The position numbers and the translations under genes were made by a program. Shown one piece after another: positions 42,906 to 51,615 of a stretch of DNA of 64,000 nucleotides; the first letter of the stretch is position 1; every line of letters begins with the position of its first letter. Location of the stretch: contig DAHWSH010000024.1 of assembly GCA_027338645.1 (NCBI GenBank), forward strand, positions 15,629 through 79,628, written 5' to 3'. The notes beneath the pieces were generated by a model. That model worked only from the letters and a program-made list of their open reading frames with translations. It did no database searches and was not told the origin of the DNA. This DNA comes from JAJZIH01 sp021785265. Its GTDB lineage: Bacteria; Pseudomonadota; Gammaproteobacteria; JAKAQQ01.

Positions 42906-44924
42906 GTGTCCTTGCCCTCTGAATGCGAGACGCGGGTCGCCTCTCCCACGGCTCCGCAAAACCCGGAGCGGCTATCCCGACTGGACAGAGCGATCCGGTC
43001 TGCCGTAAGAGCTCTCCTCAGTCACCAGCACCCGGATGGCCACTGGTGCTTTGAGCTCGAGGCGGACTGCACGATTCCTGCAGAATACATTCTCCTGATG
43101 CATTACGTGGGGGTCGTGGATGAACCCTTGCAGGATAAGCTTCGGGATTACCTCCGTCAGCACCAGGATCCGATCCATGACGGCTGGCCGCTCTATGCCG
43201 GCGGGGGGTTTGATCTCAGTTGTTCGGTCAAATCCTACTATGCCCTGAAACTCGCGGGTGAAGATCCGGAATCCCCAGCCATGACCCGGGCTCGAGCCGC
43301 CATCCTGAAGGCCGGAGGCGCTGCCCATAGCAACGTCTTTACCCGTATCACGCTCTATTTTTTCCGCCAGTTGCCGCGGCGGGCCATCCCTTTCATCCCG
43401 GTCGAGATTATCCTCCTGCCGCGCTGGTTTCCCTTTCACCTGAGCAAAGTCTCTTACTGGTCACGGACCGTGATGGTGCCTCTTCTAATTCTCTGTTCGC
43501 TCAGGGCTTGCGCTGCCAACCCCCGCAAGACCGGAATCCGGGAATTGTTCGTTGTCCCGCCCGAGGAGGAACACCACTACTTCCGGGTTTCAACCCGACT
43601 GGGACGCTTTTTCTTGTGGCTCGACCGGATCGGGAGGGGACTCGAACCCTTTGTTCCCCGCTTTGTGCGTCAGCGAGCCATCGATCAAGCCTGTCGCTGG
43701 TTTTGCGAACGGCTCAATGGGGAAAGCGGGCTCGGGGCAATTTTTCCGGCAATGGTCAATGCCTACGAAGCGCTTTTGTTGCTCGGTTACGATCGGGAAC
43801 ATCCTCTCTGCCAAACGGCGCAAAAAGCGCTCGAACGCCTCGTCGTCGAGCGAGAGGGGCATGCCTACTGTCAGCCTTGTGTTTCGCCGGTCTGGGATAC
43901 CGCGCTTGCTGTATTGGCACTGGAGGAAAGCGGGAACTGTGAGGAGGAGCCGATCCGAAAGGGTCTGGACTGGCTTCGCCGGGAGCAGGTAACCGATGTG
44001 TATGGGGATTGGGCCATTCAGCGACCGCAACTGGCACCGGGAGGCTGGGCCTTCCAGTATGCGAACCCCCATTATCCGGATCTCGACGACACCGCGGTCG
44101 TCGGATGGATCATTGATCGCTCGAAGTTTAGAATGGATTATATTGAATGCATTGAAAAATCAGCAGACTGGACAGTCGGGATGCAGAGCCGCAACGGGGG
44201 CTTTGCCTCCTTTGACGCGGACAACACCCACTACTACCTGAACGAGATTCCCTTTGCCGACCATGGGGCGCTGCTCGATCCTCCGACCAGTGATGTGAGT
44301 GCGCATGTCTTGGGATTCCTGGGACGGCTTCGTCGGGAACAGGACCGAGAAAGTGTGGATCGTTGCTTGCGTTTCCTGCGATCCGAGCAGGAAACAACCG
44401 GAGCCTGGTTCGGCCGCTGGGGGACCAACTATCTATACGGGACGGCTCATGTCCTGATCGGCCTCGAGGAAGCCCGCATCGATATGTCGGCTGACTGGAT
44501 CCAGAAGGCGGCACGGTGGTTATTTGACCGGCAGCGCGAAGACGGTGGCTGGGGCGAGGGTAACGATACTTATTTCCATCCGGAACGGGCTGGCCGTGGT
44601 GCGAACAGCACCTCTTTTCAGACTGCATGGGCGGTGCTGGGTCTCATGGCCGCAGGTCACGCTGCCTCGCTCTCCGTTCGGCACGGAATCGACTATCTCA
44701 TGCAGACCCAGACCCGGCAAGGCACGTGGTCAGACCGGGATTTCACGGCACCCGGTTTCCCCCGCGTGTTTTACCTCAAATACCACGGCTATTCTCTCTA
44801 TTTCCCGTTGTGGGCCCTATCCCGCTACCGAATGTTGGAGACGACCCGAGAGATCCCGGGACAGGGCGCGGTGGGTTCCCTACTGGATCCATCCAGGAAC
44901 TCCGGTGGTGCCGAGCCCGACTGA
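42906..44924 (+). CDS. shc: Squalene--hopene cyclase
   Basis: 672-residue class II triterpene cyclase, full length. It converts squalene to hopene and hopanol at the cytoplasmic membrane. The catalytic DxDD motif is D392-L-D-D395 in PDLDDTAVVGW, and several QW repeats are seen, for example QDPIHDGWPLYAGG-type, VGMQSRNGGFASFDADN and DRQREDGGWGEGNDTY. A TTG at 42897 gives a TTGA overlap with the synthase stop and is an alternative start. A short AT-rich patch occurs around 44117-44170. Confidence 0.95.
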   Translation: MSLPSECETRVASPTAPQNPERLSRLDRAIRSAVRALLSHQHPDGHWCFELEADCTIPAEYILLMHYVGVVDEPLQDKLRDYLRQHQDPIHDGWPLYAGGGFDLSCSVKSYYALKLAGEDPESPAMTRARAAILKAGGAAHSNVFTRITLYFFRQLPRRAIPFIPVEIILLPRWFPFHLSKVSYWSRTVMVPLLILCSLRACAANPRKTGIRELFVVPPEEEHHYFRVSTRLGRFFLWLDRIGRGLEPFVPRFVRQRAIDQACRWFCERLNGESGLGAIFPAMVNAYEALLLLGYDREHPLCQTAQKALERLVVEREGHAYCQPCVSPVWDTALAVLALEESGNCEEEPIRKGLDWLRREQVTDVYGDWAIQRPQLAPGGWAFQYANPHYPDLDDTAVVGWIIDRSKFRMDYIECIEKSADWTVGMQSRNGGFASFDADNTHYYLNEIPFADHGALLDPPTSDVSAHVLGFLGRLRREQDRESVDRCLRFLRSEQETTGAWFGRWGTNYLYGTAHVLIGLEEARIDMSADWIQKAARWLFDRQREDGGWGEGNDTYFHPERAGRGANSTSFQTAWAVLGLMAAGHAASLSVRHGIDYLMQTQTRQGTWSDRDFTAPGFPRVFYLKYHGYSLYFPLWALSRYRMLETTREIPGQGAVGSLLDPSRNSGGAEPD

Positions 44925-45417
44925 AGGGGTTTTCCGGCTGTTTGTCTATGGGACGCTCAAAAAGGGTTTCCCCAACCATGATCGGTTTTGCGCCACAACC
45001 ATCCGGATCCGAATGGCATGGATCCGGGGACGATTGTTTGAAACCCCTTGGGGACACCCGGTGGTCGAGTTGCCCACCGGTGAGGTTCTCGAGCGTGGAA
45101 GCCGGGATCCCGGGTGGGACTGGGCGCGTCAGCGGGCGCTTGAAATGACGCGCGTTTCACATCAGGATCTTCGCGAGCACGAGGTTTCCTGTGAGCGGGT
45201 GCAGGGCGAACTTCTGGATTTTTTGAATCCTGACGGCTGGCTTGAGGCGCTTGACCGCTTCGAGGAGTTCGACCCGATCGGGACATCGCGTTTCGAACGC
45301 GTGCTGGTACGAGCCTATTTGGATGACCCACTGTCCGTTCCGGCTTGGGTTTACGTCGGTTCCACAATCCTGAACGGACACGATTTCCCCTGGGTACCGA
45401 GTGGACGATGGCAGTGA
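44908..45417 (+). CDS. Gamma-glutamylcyclotransferase-fold protein (AIG2/GGCT family)
   Basis: 169 residues with the family signature FRLFVYGTLKKGFPN at the N-terminus (YGTL loop) and a Glu-containing region LDRFEEFDPIG near 115-125, followed by RVLVRAYLDD and AWVYVG. Such folds cleave gamma-glutamyl amines, but many members have no known substrate. GTG 44908 has a CAGGAAC Shine-Dalgarno about eight bases upstream and overlaps the shc stop. Position in the hopanoid operon is suggestive only. Confidence 0.82.
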   Translation: MPSPTEGVFRLFVYGTLKKGFPNHDRFCATTIRIRMAWIRGRLFETPWGHPVVELPTGEVLERGSRDPGWDWARQRALEMTRVSHQDLREHEVSCERVQGELLDFLNPDGWLEALDRFEEFDPIGTSRFERVLVRAYLDDPLSVPAWVYVGSTILNGHDFPWVPSGRWQ

Positions 45418-46529
45418 ATCCCCCGGATGTGATCCCGAAGGGATCCCCTTCCTCTGGCGCACTGGGGGAAATGCGGAATTCCCTTCCTGCGAAGTTGATC
45501 CTGATCCGCAATGACCGCCTGGGCGATTTTCTCCTGACTTGGCCCGCCCTCGCCGTTTTACGTGCCGCTTTGCCAAAAACCGATCTGGTGGCCTGGGTTC
45601 CCGCCTACACCCAACCCCTGGCCCAGATCTGCCCTTCGATCACTTCTGTCGTGGTTGAAGAGCCACATCCCATCCGTTGGGGGCGGATCCGCCAGGCCAC
45701 GGAAGCTTTTCGGAAGCTGGAGGCAACCGATGCCTTGGCTTTTGCCACGCGGCTTCCACTGGCCTTGGCCCTCTCGCGATCCGGTATCCGGCACCGCTTC
45801 GCCCCGGCCACGAAAATCGACCAACTGTTTTACAACGAGACTCTGAAACAGCGTCGCTCCCAGTCGCTCAGGCCCGAGTGGGTCTACAACGTTGAACTCG
45901 CTTTTTTCTTGCTGGCCCGATACGGGATCCCGCCGCAATGGCCTAAGCCACCCTATCTTTCCTTTGACCCGGTCCAGGTGGGAGAGAGACGCCGTCGCTT
46001 TTTCGAGTCTTCAGGAATCGGGGATCAGGACCATGTGGTTTTCCTGCATCCGGGACACGGCGGTTCAGCCCCCAATTGGAGGCCCGAAGACTATGGTTAT
46101 CTGGCCCGCCGATTGCTCGAGGATCCGCGCATCCAGTTGGTCGTGACGGCCGGGGCCGGAGAGGAGGAGGCCGCTCGCCGGGTGGTGGAGGCCGCTGGCG
46201 TTCCGAGACGGACTCACTGCTATTACTCCCGGGAAGGCCTCGTTTCTTTTGCCGAGCACATTGCCTTTGCCGATCTCTGGATCAGTGGGTCGACTGGCCC
46301 ACTGCATCTTGCCGGGGCACTCAACCGACCCACCTTGGCTTTTTACCCCACCCACCGCTCCGGTCACTCGTTGCGCTGGCAGACCATCAACGAGGATTCC
46401 CGACGATGGGCGCTGGACCTTGCAGAGCCCGCTCAGGCTCGCGCCCGTCTCGATCAGGCTGTCAAGCAGATCCGATCGCTTGATCTTGCGCATTTCGCCG
46501 CTGCCTCACCCAGAGGTTGGCATACTTGA
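45408..46529 (+). CDS. GT9-family glycosyltransferase (heptosyltransferase-like)
   Basis: 373-residue GT-B enzyme of the ADP-heptose:LPS heptosyltransferase family. The N-terminal fold is KLILIRNDRLGDFLLTWPAL near 22-41, and the C-terminal nucleotide-sugar site contains VVFLHPGHGGSAPNWRPEDY near 205-224 and WISGSTGPLHLAGAL near 288-302. The donor sugar is unknown. ATG 45408 overlaps the GGCT stop; MRNSLPAKL at 45471 is an alternative. The last 68 bases overlap the convergent GT2 gene. Confidence 0.88.
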   Translation: MAVNPPDVIPKGSPSSGALGEMRNSLPAKLILIRNDRLGDFLLTWPALAVLRAALPKTDLVAWVPAYTQPLAQICPSITSVVVEEPHPIRWGRIRQATEAFRKLEATDALAFATRLPLALALSRSGIRHRFAPATKIDQLFYNETLKQRRSQSLRPEWVYNVELAFFLLARYGIPPQWPKPPYLSFDPVQVGERRRRFFESSGIGDQDHVVFLHPGHGGSAPNWRPEDYGYLARRLLEDPRIQLVVTAGAGEEEAARRVVEAAGVPRRTHCYYSREGLVSFAEHIAFADLWISGSTGPLHLAGALNRPTLAFYPTHRSGHSLRWQTINEDSRRWALDLAEPAQARARLDQAVKQIRSLDLAHFAAASPRGWHT

Positions 46530-47256
46530 CGAAGGTCGAATGCGTCGACAACAGAGCCAGCAGCCAGCCTTCTGCCCCATCCCGGAACCCGCCCCGTAGA
46601 ACGTACATCCGAAACCCGCAACCGGCTGCGTGCCACAATCCCTGAGCCAAGGAAACCCGTATGCCCTGGCGCTCCTTTTCAATCGCCCATTCCCGGGCAT
46701 AGCGTGCGGATTTGACCAGATACTGGTCGACACTCGTGTAACTGTAGTGGAGGAGGGGTCCTGTCAGGCGGCCCACCCGGATCCCTGGTCGGGGTAGCAG
46801 TTTTTCGTGAACCCGTGCCTTGTCGTAACACCCCGCATCACGGGCGTATAGTCGGGCGACCCAATCAGGGGACCACCCCCCATGATGGATAAACCGGCCA
46901 AAAACGGAAGTCAGTCGGGAAATTTCATAGACACGAGGGGATCCTTCCTGCCCTGAGGCCTCGACTGCCTGACGGATTTCGTCTCCCAACTGAGGACTGA
47001 CCCGCTCGTCCGCGTCCACCATCAATAACCAGTCGCCCAGCGCCAGATCCTGGGCACGCTGGCGCTGGATGCCAAATCCCTGCCAGTCGGGCGCAACGAT
47101 GACGCGTGCCCCCATCTGCTCGGCCAGCGAGACCGTCTCATCCTCACTGTTCGCATCGAGGACCAATCTTTCGTCGGCAAAATTCAAAGTCGCAAGGCAA
47201 TCTCCGATATGGGCAGCCTCGTTGTGCGCAATCACGATTGCAGTGAGCGTGGGCAC
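46462..47256 (-). CDS. GT2-family glycosyltransferase (WaaE/KdtX-like)
   Basis: 264-residue GT-A enzyme. It shows LTAIVIAHNEAAHIGDCL near 4-21, ERLVLDANSEDETV near 29-42, and the DXD-containing LLMVDADERVSP near 77-88. WaaE-type enzymes add glucose to inner-core heptose of LPS, so this and the neighbouring GT9 may work in LPS core synthesis. It is encoded opposite the GT9 gene and overlaps its 3' end. Confidence 0.88.
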   Translation of the reverse strand: MPTLTAIVIAHNEAAHIGDCLATLNFADERLVLDANSEDETVSLAEQMGARVIVAPDWQGFGIQRQRAQDLALGDWLLMVDADERVSPQLGDEIRQAVEASGQEGSPRVYEISRLTSVFGRFIHHGGWSPDWVARLYARDAGCYDKARVHEKLLPRPGIRVGRLTGPLLHYSYTSVDQYLVKSARYAREWAIEKERQGIRVSLAQGLWHAAGCGFRMYVLRGGFRDGAEGWLLALLSTHSTFVKYANLWVRQRRNAQDQAIGSA

Positions 47257-47364
47257 GGTTTCTCATCATTGAACGGCTTGGGTAAGGATACAATACCCGA
47301 GTGAATCCCGGACCTGATCCGAAGTTTCGGTCGGAGAGCAGGTTTCGAATCGCGAGAGGGGTCG

Positions 47365-47700
47365 GTGAAAGATCGGTTTTTCAGGATTTATACCTTGCGG
47401 TCCAGTGAGATCGGCCGTCGGACTCCGCATCCTGGATCCGTGGTTCGGATCCTGGTGGGGCTTGTTCTGCTCACGGTTTTCCTGTTTTTGATGCTTGCAC
47501 TTGGGTGGATTGTCCTCCTGGCTGGAATCCTCTTTGGCCTCCCCTGGATGTTCCGCGCCTGGTGGTCCGCGAAGCGGGGTGCGGGTCAACCGGAATCCCG
47601 GGACGCGCCCTGGATCGAGGGTCAATGGAAATCCTTGGATCTTCCGGCAAGCCTTTCCCACCGAGACCCACCTCCCGATGGGAAGGACGTCCCGCCGTAG
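47365..47700 (+). CDS. Small hypothetical membrane protein
   Basis: 111-residue protein with a long hydrophobic stretch (about 28-62, including VGLVLLTVFLFLMLALGWIVLL) that could make one or two helices, then a Pro-rich polar tail. GTG 47365 follows GAGAGGGGTCG. No family recognised. Opposite-strand frames in this region look less gene-like, and the gene lies between divergent and convergent neighbours, so coding status is probable, not certain. Confidence 0.6.
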   Translation: MKDRFFRIYTLRSSEIGRRTPHPGSVVRILVGLVLLTVFLFLMLALGWIVLLAGILFGLPWMFRAWWSAKRGAGQPESRDAPWIEGQWKSLDLPASLSHRDPPPDGKDVPP

Positions 47701-47751
47701 TTTTCCCGAGCCTTCGACCGTCTCTGGATCGCTCTTTACCCGGGAGTGATT

Positions 47752-48060
47752 TCAGAGCTCGATCTCGACCTGCCCTTCACGGATCCGGACCGGGTAAGTG
47801 CGGATCGGTTCGTAGGCGGGTGGCGCCAGCGCAGCTCCGGTTTTGAGGTTGAAACAAGCCCCATGGCGGGGACAGATCACGGTGGTCCCTTCAACCGGCC
47901 CTCCAGCCAGTTCACCCCCGTCATGAGTGCAGATGTTTTCCACGGCAAAAGCCTCACCTTCTGTCCAGAAAACTGCGATGGATGTGCTGGGTAGCTCCAG
48001 CACAAAAAGACCTTCTTTCTTGAGTTCGTCAAATGGACACAAGGTGATCCATGAGGCCAT
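47752..48060 (-). CDS. Rieske-type [2Fe-2S] ferredoxin
   Basis: 102-residue soluble Rieske protein. The cluster ligands are C44-T-H46 (NICTHDGGEL) and C63-P-R-H66 (CPRHGACF), spaced as in Rieske ferredoxins of the non-heme oxygenase type. Last gene of the suf operon, five bases after sufT, so it may be an electron donor or a cluster client coexpressed with the assembly machinery. Confidence 0.92.
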   Translation of the reverse strand: MASWITLCPFDELKKEGLFVLELPSTSIAVFWTEGEAFAVENICTHDGGELAGGPVEGTTVICPRHGACFNLKTGAALAPPAYEPIRTYPVRIREGQVEIEL

Positions 48061-48065
48061 GGCGG

Positions 48066-48611
48066 TCAGAACAATCCGGTCTCAAGGCGGGCTGCATCGC
48101 TCATCAAACTCGAGTTCCACGGAGGGTCGAAGATCAGCTCAACGTCCACGGATTCGACGGCCGGAATCTCGAGTAGCTGTTCGCGTACATCGTGGGTGAG
48201 CATGCCGCCCATCCCACAGCCTGGAGCGGTCAGGGTCATGCGGATCCGGACCCGGTAGCGCCCTCTTTCTAGATCCTCAAGTTTACACTCATAAATAAGT
48301 CCTAAATCAACGATATTAATCGGGATTTCTGGGTCATAACATTGGCTTAACTGTTTCCAGACCAAAGCTTCGACCTCCTCCCTGCTGATCCCCTCCGGGA
48401 TCACGAGCGGCTCCGGGGTGGGGAGACCCAGGACATCGGCGTCTTTGCCTGCGACACGGACCAGGTTGCCACCCAAATAGACGGTAAACGATTGACCGAG
48501 GGCCTGGGTCAAGGTTCCTTCCGTTCCTTCCGGAACGACCACCGGAGTTCCTGCAGGAATGAGAGTGGCCTCGCAGGCTCGCTTGAAACGAACGGGATCT
48601 GACTTACGCAT
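48066..48611 (-). CDS. sufT: SufT-like Fe-S cluster assembly factor (DUF59/MIP18 domain)
   Basis: 181 residues: an N-terminal extension with LIPAGTPVVVPEGTEGTLTQ, then a DUF59 domain with YDPEIPINIVDLGLIYEC near 92-109 and MTLTAPGCGMGGMLTHDVR near 128-146. SufT-type proteins help mature Fe-S proteins. The start overlaps the sufU stop by eight bases. Between about 48288 and 48356 the gene turns locally AT-rich over the most conserved segment, while the encoded protein remains standard. Confidence 0.9.
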   Translation of the reverse strand: MRKSDPVRFKRACEATLIPAGTPVVVPEGTEGTLTQALGQSFTVYLGGNLVRVAGKDADVLGLPTPEPLVIPEGISREEVEALVWKQLSQCYDPEIPINIVDLGLIYECKLEDLERGRYRVRIRMTLTAPGCGMGGMLTHDVREQLLEIPAVESVDVELIFDPPWNSSLMSDAARLETGLF

Positions 48612-49074
48612 GAGGGGCGTGTTCTGTGGTCACGGGCAGGCCGCTTTGTTTCAGAGCCGCCTGCAGGGTATGCCAGCCAAGGGTCGCACATTTGACCCGG
48701 GTGGGGTACTGCCGGACCCCGCTTAAGGCCGCGAGCTTTCCCAGGTCGAATCCTGGCGGAGGAAGGGTATCGGGCGGCTGGGTCAGAAAATGGCGCAGGG
48801 ATTCAAAAAACGAGAGTGCCTCTTCCCGTGTTTTTCCCTTGAGAGATTCGGTCATGAGGGAAGCGGAGGCGGTCGAGATGGCACACCCCGCGCCCTCGAA
48901 CGTGATCTCCCGGATACGGTTGCCCACGACCTCGACATACACATGGATCTTGTCGCCACACAGCGGGTTGAAACCCTGGGCCTCATGGGTTACGTGTTCC
49001 AGCTTGCCGAAGTTGCGGGGGCTTCGATTGTGATCCAGGATGATTTCCTGGTATAAAGACAAAAGACTGCTCAT
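48604..49074 (-). CDS. sufU: SufU-type Fe-S scaffold / sulfur-transfer protein
   Basis: 156-residue NifU/IscU-like protein with the three conserved Cys residues C39 (NPLCGD), C64 (GAGCAIS) and C129 (VKCATLGWH). It includes the insertion between the second and third Cys that separates SufU from IscU. SufU accepts persulfide from SufS through a zinc-bound exchange in characterised bacteria. It overlaps sufS by four bases. Confidence 0.93.
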   Translation of the reverse strand: MSSLLSLYQEIILDHNRSPRNFGKLEHVTHEAQGFNPLCGDKIHVYVEVVGNRIREITFEGAGCAISTASASLMTESLKGKTREEALSFFESLRHFLTQPPDTLPPPGFDLGKLAALSGVRQYPTRVKCATLGWHTLQAALKQSGLPVTTEHAPHA

Positions 49075-50333
49075 CGGCCAAACAACTCACTTGCCTTTTC
49101 CAGAGCGTCAATCATGATGTCCACCTCGTTTTCAGTATTGTAAAACGCGAAAGAAGCACGGACGGTTGCCGGCACCCGGTAATGTTCCATGAGCGGCATG
49201 GCGCAATGATGCCCGGCACGGACGGCAACGCCCTCTTGATCCAGCACCGTCCCGATATCATGCGGGTGGATTCCATCCAGAACGAAAGAGACAATGGCCG
49301 CTCGCTCTCGAGGTTCTCCGATCAGGTGAATGCGGGGAATCTCGCGCAGTCGCCGCAGCGCATGGTCGGCCACCCGGTTTTCCTGGTTCTGAATGTCTGC
49401 GTATCCAACCGACTCCAGGTACCGGATGGCTTCAGCGATTCCGATCGCCTGTGCGATCGGTGGCGTGCCCGCCTCGAAGCGTTGTGGTGGAGCCGCGTAC
49501 TGGGTTTTCTCAAAAGTCACGGAGGTGATCATGTCGCCGCCGCCCTGCCAGGGTGGCAGACGCTCCAACCAGGAGAATTTTCCATAGAGCACACCAATCC
49601 CGGTCGGTCCATACAGCTTGTGGCCGGAAAAAACATAGAAATCGCAATCGAGCGCAGTCACGTCGACCGGGATGTGGGGAATCGCCTGGGCTCCATCGAT
49701 CAGGACCACGGCGCCCCGCTCATGCGCCAAATGAATCCAGGGCACAAGGTTATTAACCGTCCCCAGCGCATTCGAGACGTGGGCCAAGGCCAGGATTCGG
49801 GTTTTGGGGCCAAAGAGCCGGATCCCGGCCTCGATATCGAGATCGCCGTTCTCCAGAATGGGAATCACCCGGAGGAGGGCTCCGGTCCGTTCGCAGAGCA
49901 GCTGCCACGGCACGATGTTGGAGTGGTGTTCCAACTCAGACAGGATGATTTCGTCGCCAGGTTGGATCAGTACCTGGCCCAAGACCTGGGCGATGAGATT
50001 GATGGACTCCGTGGTTCCCCGGGTAAAGATGATTTCGGATGGGGTTTCGGCATGAAGGAAGCGGGCCACGGTTTTCCGGGACTCTTCATACAGCGTGGTG
50101 GAAAGTTCGCTCAGGAAATGAACCCCCCGGTGAACATTGGCATTTTGTTTCTCAAAATACTCGCTCATCACGCGAATGACCGGGCGAGGTTTCTGTGTGG
50201 TTGCGGCGTTATCGAAGTAGACGAGGGGTTTGCCGTGGACCTGTTCCTGCAAGACAGGGAAGTCATCCCGAAGGGCCCGTATTCGATCCGTCAGGGAACT
50301 CCGATCCGTTCCAGTGGAGAGGGGAGTGGACAT
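49071..50333 (-). CDS. sufS: Cysteine desulfurase SufS
   Basis: 420-residue class II cysteine desulfurase. It carries FDNAATTQKP near 40, the PLP-binding Lys239 in FSGHKLYGPTG and the persulfide Cys377 in RAGHHCAMP. Length is near E. coli SufS (406). Sulfur from Cys is passed to SufU and then to the SufBCD scaffold encoded upstream in the operon. Confidence 0.97.
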   Translation of the reverse strand: MSTPLSTGTDRSSLTDRIRALRDDFPVLQEQVHGKPLVYFDNAATTQKPRPVIRVMSEYFEKQNANVHRGVHFLSELSTTLYEESRKTVARFLHAETPSEIIFTRGTTESINLIAQVLGQVLIQPGDEIILSELEHHSNIVPWQLLCERTGALLRVIPILENGDLDIEAGIRLFGPKTRILALAHVSNALGTVNNLVPWIHLAHERGAVVLIDGAQAIPHIPVDVTALDCDFYVFSGHKLYGPTGIGVLYGKFSWLERLPPWQGGGDMITSVTFEKTQYAAPPQRFEAGTPPIAQAIGIAEAIRYLESVGYADIQNQENRVADHALRRLREIPRIHLIGEPRERAAIVSFVLDGIHPHDIGTVLDQEGVAVRAGHHCAMPLMEHYRVPATVRASFAFYNTENEVDIMIDALEKASELFGR

Positions 50334-50340
50334 AGGCTGA

Positions 50341-51615
50341 TCACTCCATTCCGGGCAGAATCCGGCGGACGGCCTGCTGCCAGGAAGTTTTCAGGCTGTC
50401 ATTAGGAAGTCGCTCCAGAAAACCTCCGGCAAAAGCCAGCGTCAGGAGATGGCGGGCTTGTGTTTCATCGAGACCCCGCGCACGAAGGTAAAAGAGGGAT
50501 TCGGGATCGAGTGCGCCACTCGTTGAACCATGCGAGCAACGAACGTCATCCACGGCAATTTCGAGTGACGGCCGGCTGCGTGACTGGGCGGTTGGATCGA
50601 GCAACAGGTGATGGTTTTTTTGGGTGGCATTGCAGCCCGAAGCGCCGGGTTTCATTAGGACCTGGCCCCCATAAATGCTCATGCCACGGCCTGCCACGAT
50701 TGAATGAAAGCATTGCTGGCTCGATGTCCCCGGACAGGCGTGAACGATCCAGGTTTGGCGGTCATGATGTTCTCCCCGACCGGCGAGCGTCAGACCGTCG
50801 AGTTGGGCTTCGCTTCCCGGTTCAGCGAGCAGGAGGTGGTGCTCGTGACGCAGGAGTGCAGCGGAGGCATCAAAGGTGTATCCCCGGTAATGGCTGCCGC
50901 CCTCGAGTCGGATCGCCGTCAGGCCGAAAGCCTGGGTATTGCCGTCTCCGGTCTGTTCCAGGTAATGCGTGAGCGCTGCATCTCGGCCAAGCAGGATTTC
51001 GGTCACAGCATTGATCCGATGGGATCGTGACACGGGCCGCGCTGACTCCGGCGGGGACTCGAGCCCCCACCGGTGACGTTCGATCACGGAGGCCTGGGCC
51101 CCCTTGCCGAGATGGATCAGTATGCGGGGAAAAAGGTACCGTGGCCCCGTCTCCAGGCGCCAGGTGGAATCGTTCGGGCTTTGGATACCCAGAAGGATTT
51201 CGATGGGTTCGTCGACGACGACCCCATCGGGGACGTCAACCAGGATGCCATCCTCGAAGGCCTTCGTATTCCAATCACTGAGCGCTCGTCCGGATGCGAG
51301 GGCCACTTGACCCAGCCACGGGATCAAGCGATCAGGGGCTTCTTCGAAAGCCTGCCGGAATGATAGAGCCAACCAGTCGAGCTCATCTCCGTGACGGACA
51401 GATCGTTGCTTCGGACGCTGAATGATGGGGCGCGGTGATGCCGGCGGGGTATCTCCCGACCACTCAAATGGACCGATGCGGGTGTACTTCCAGGACTCGT
51501 CTCGTTTTGCTTGGGGAAGCCGGGTGGTGGCCCGGAGACGGGAGCGCCATTCATCCCAGGATCGCCCATGTTCGGCGACCTGGAGTGTCCATGCGGGATC
51601 TTCGGATACCCTCAT
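50341..51615 (-). CDS. sufD: Fe-S assembly protein SufD
   Basis: 424-residue component of the SufBCD complex. The beta-helix core is marked by LIHLGKGAQASVIERH near 170, AFGLTAIRLEGGSHYRGYTF near 229, and the C-terminal SHGSTSGALDPESLFYLRARGL near 365-386 with the conserved His. It overlaps sufC by four bases at 51612. Confidence 0.95.
   Translation of the reverse strand: MRVSEDPAWTLQVAEHGRSWDEWRSRLRATTRLPQAKRDESWKYTRIGPFEWSGDTPPASPRPIIQRPKQRSVRHGDELDWLALSFRQAFEEAPDRLIPWLGQVALASGRALSDWNTKAFEDGILVDVPDGVVVDEPIEILLGIQSPNDSTWRLETGPRYLFPRILIHLGKGAQASVIERHRWGLESPPESARPVSRSHRINAVTEILLGRDAALTHYLEQTGDGNTQAFGLTAIRLEGGSHYRGYTFDASAALLRHEHHLLLAEPGSEAQLDGLTLAGRGEHHDRQTWIVHACPGTSSQQCFHSIVAGRGMSIYGGQVLMKPGASGCNATQKNHHLLLDPTAQSRSRPSLEIAVDDVRCSHGSTSGALDPESLFYLRARGLDETQARHLLTLAFAGGFLERLPNDSLKTSWQQAVRRILPGME

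Noticed and set aside
49182..50405. Long plus-strand frame (407 codons) opposite sufS
   Set aside because: It runs through the sufS coding region and has no recognisable family or start signal.
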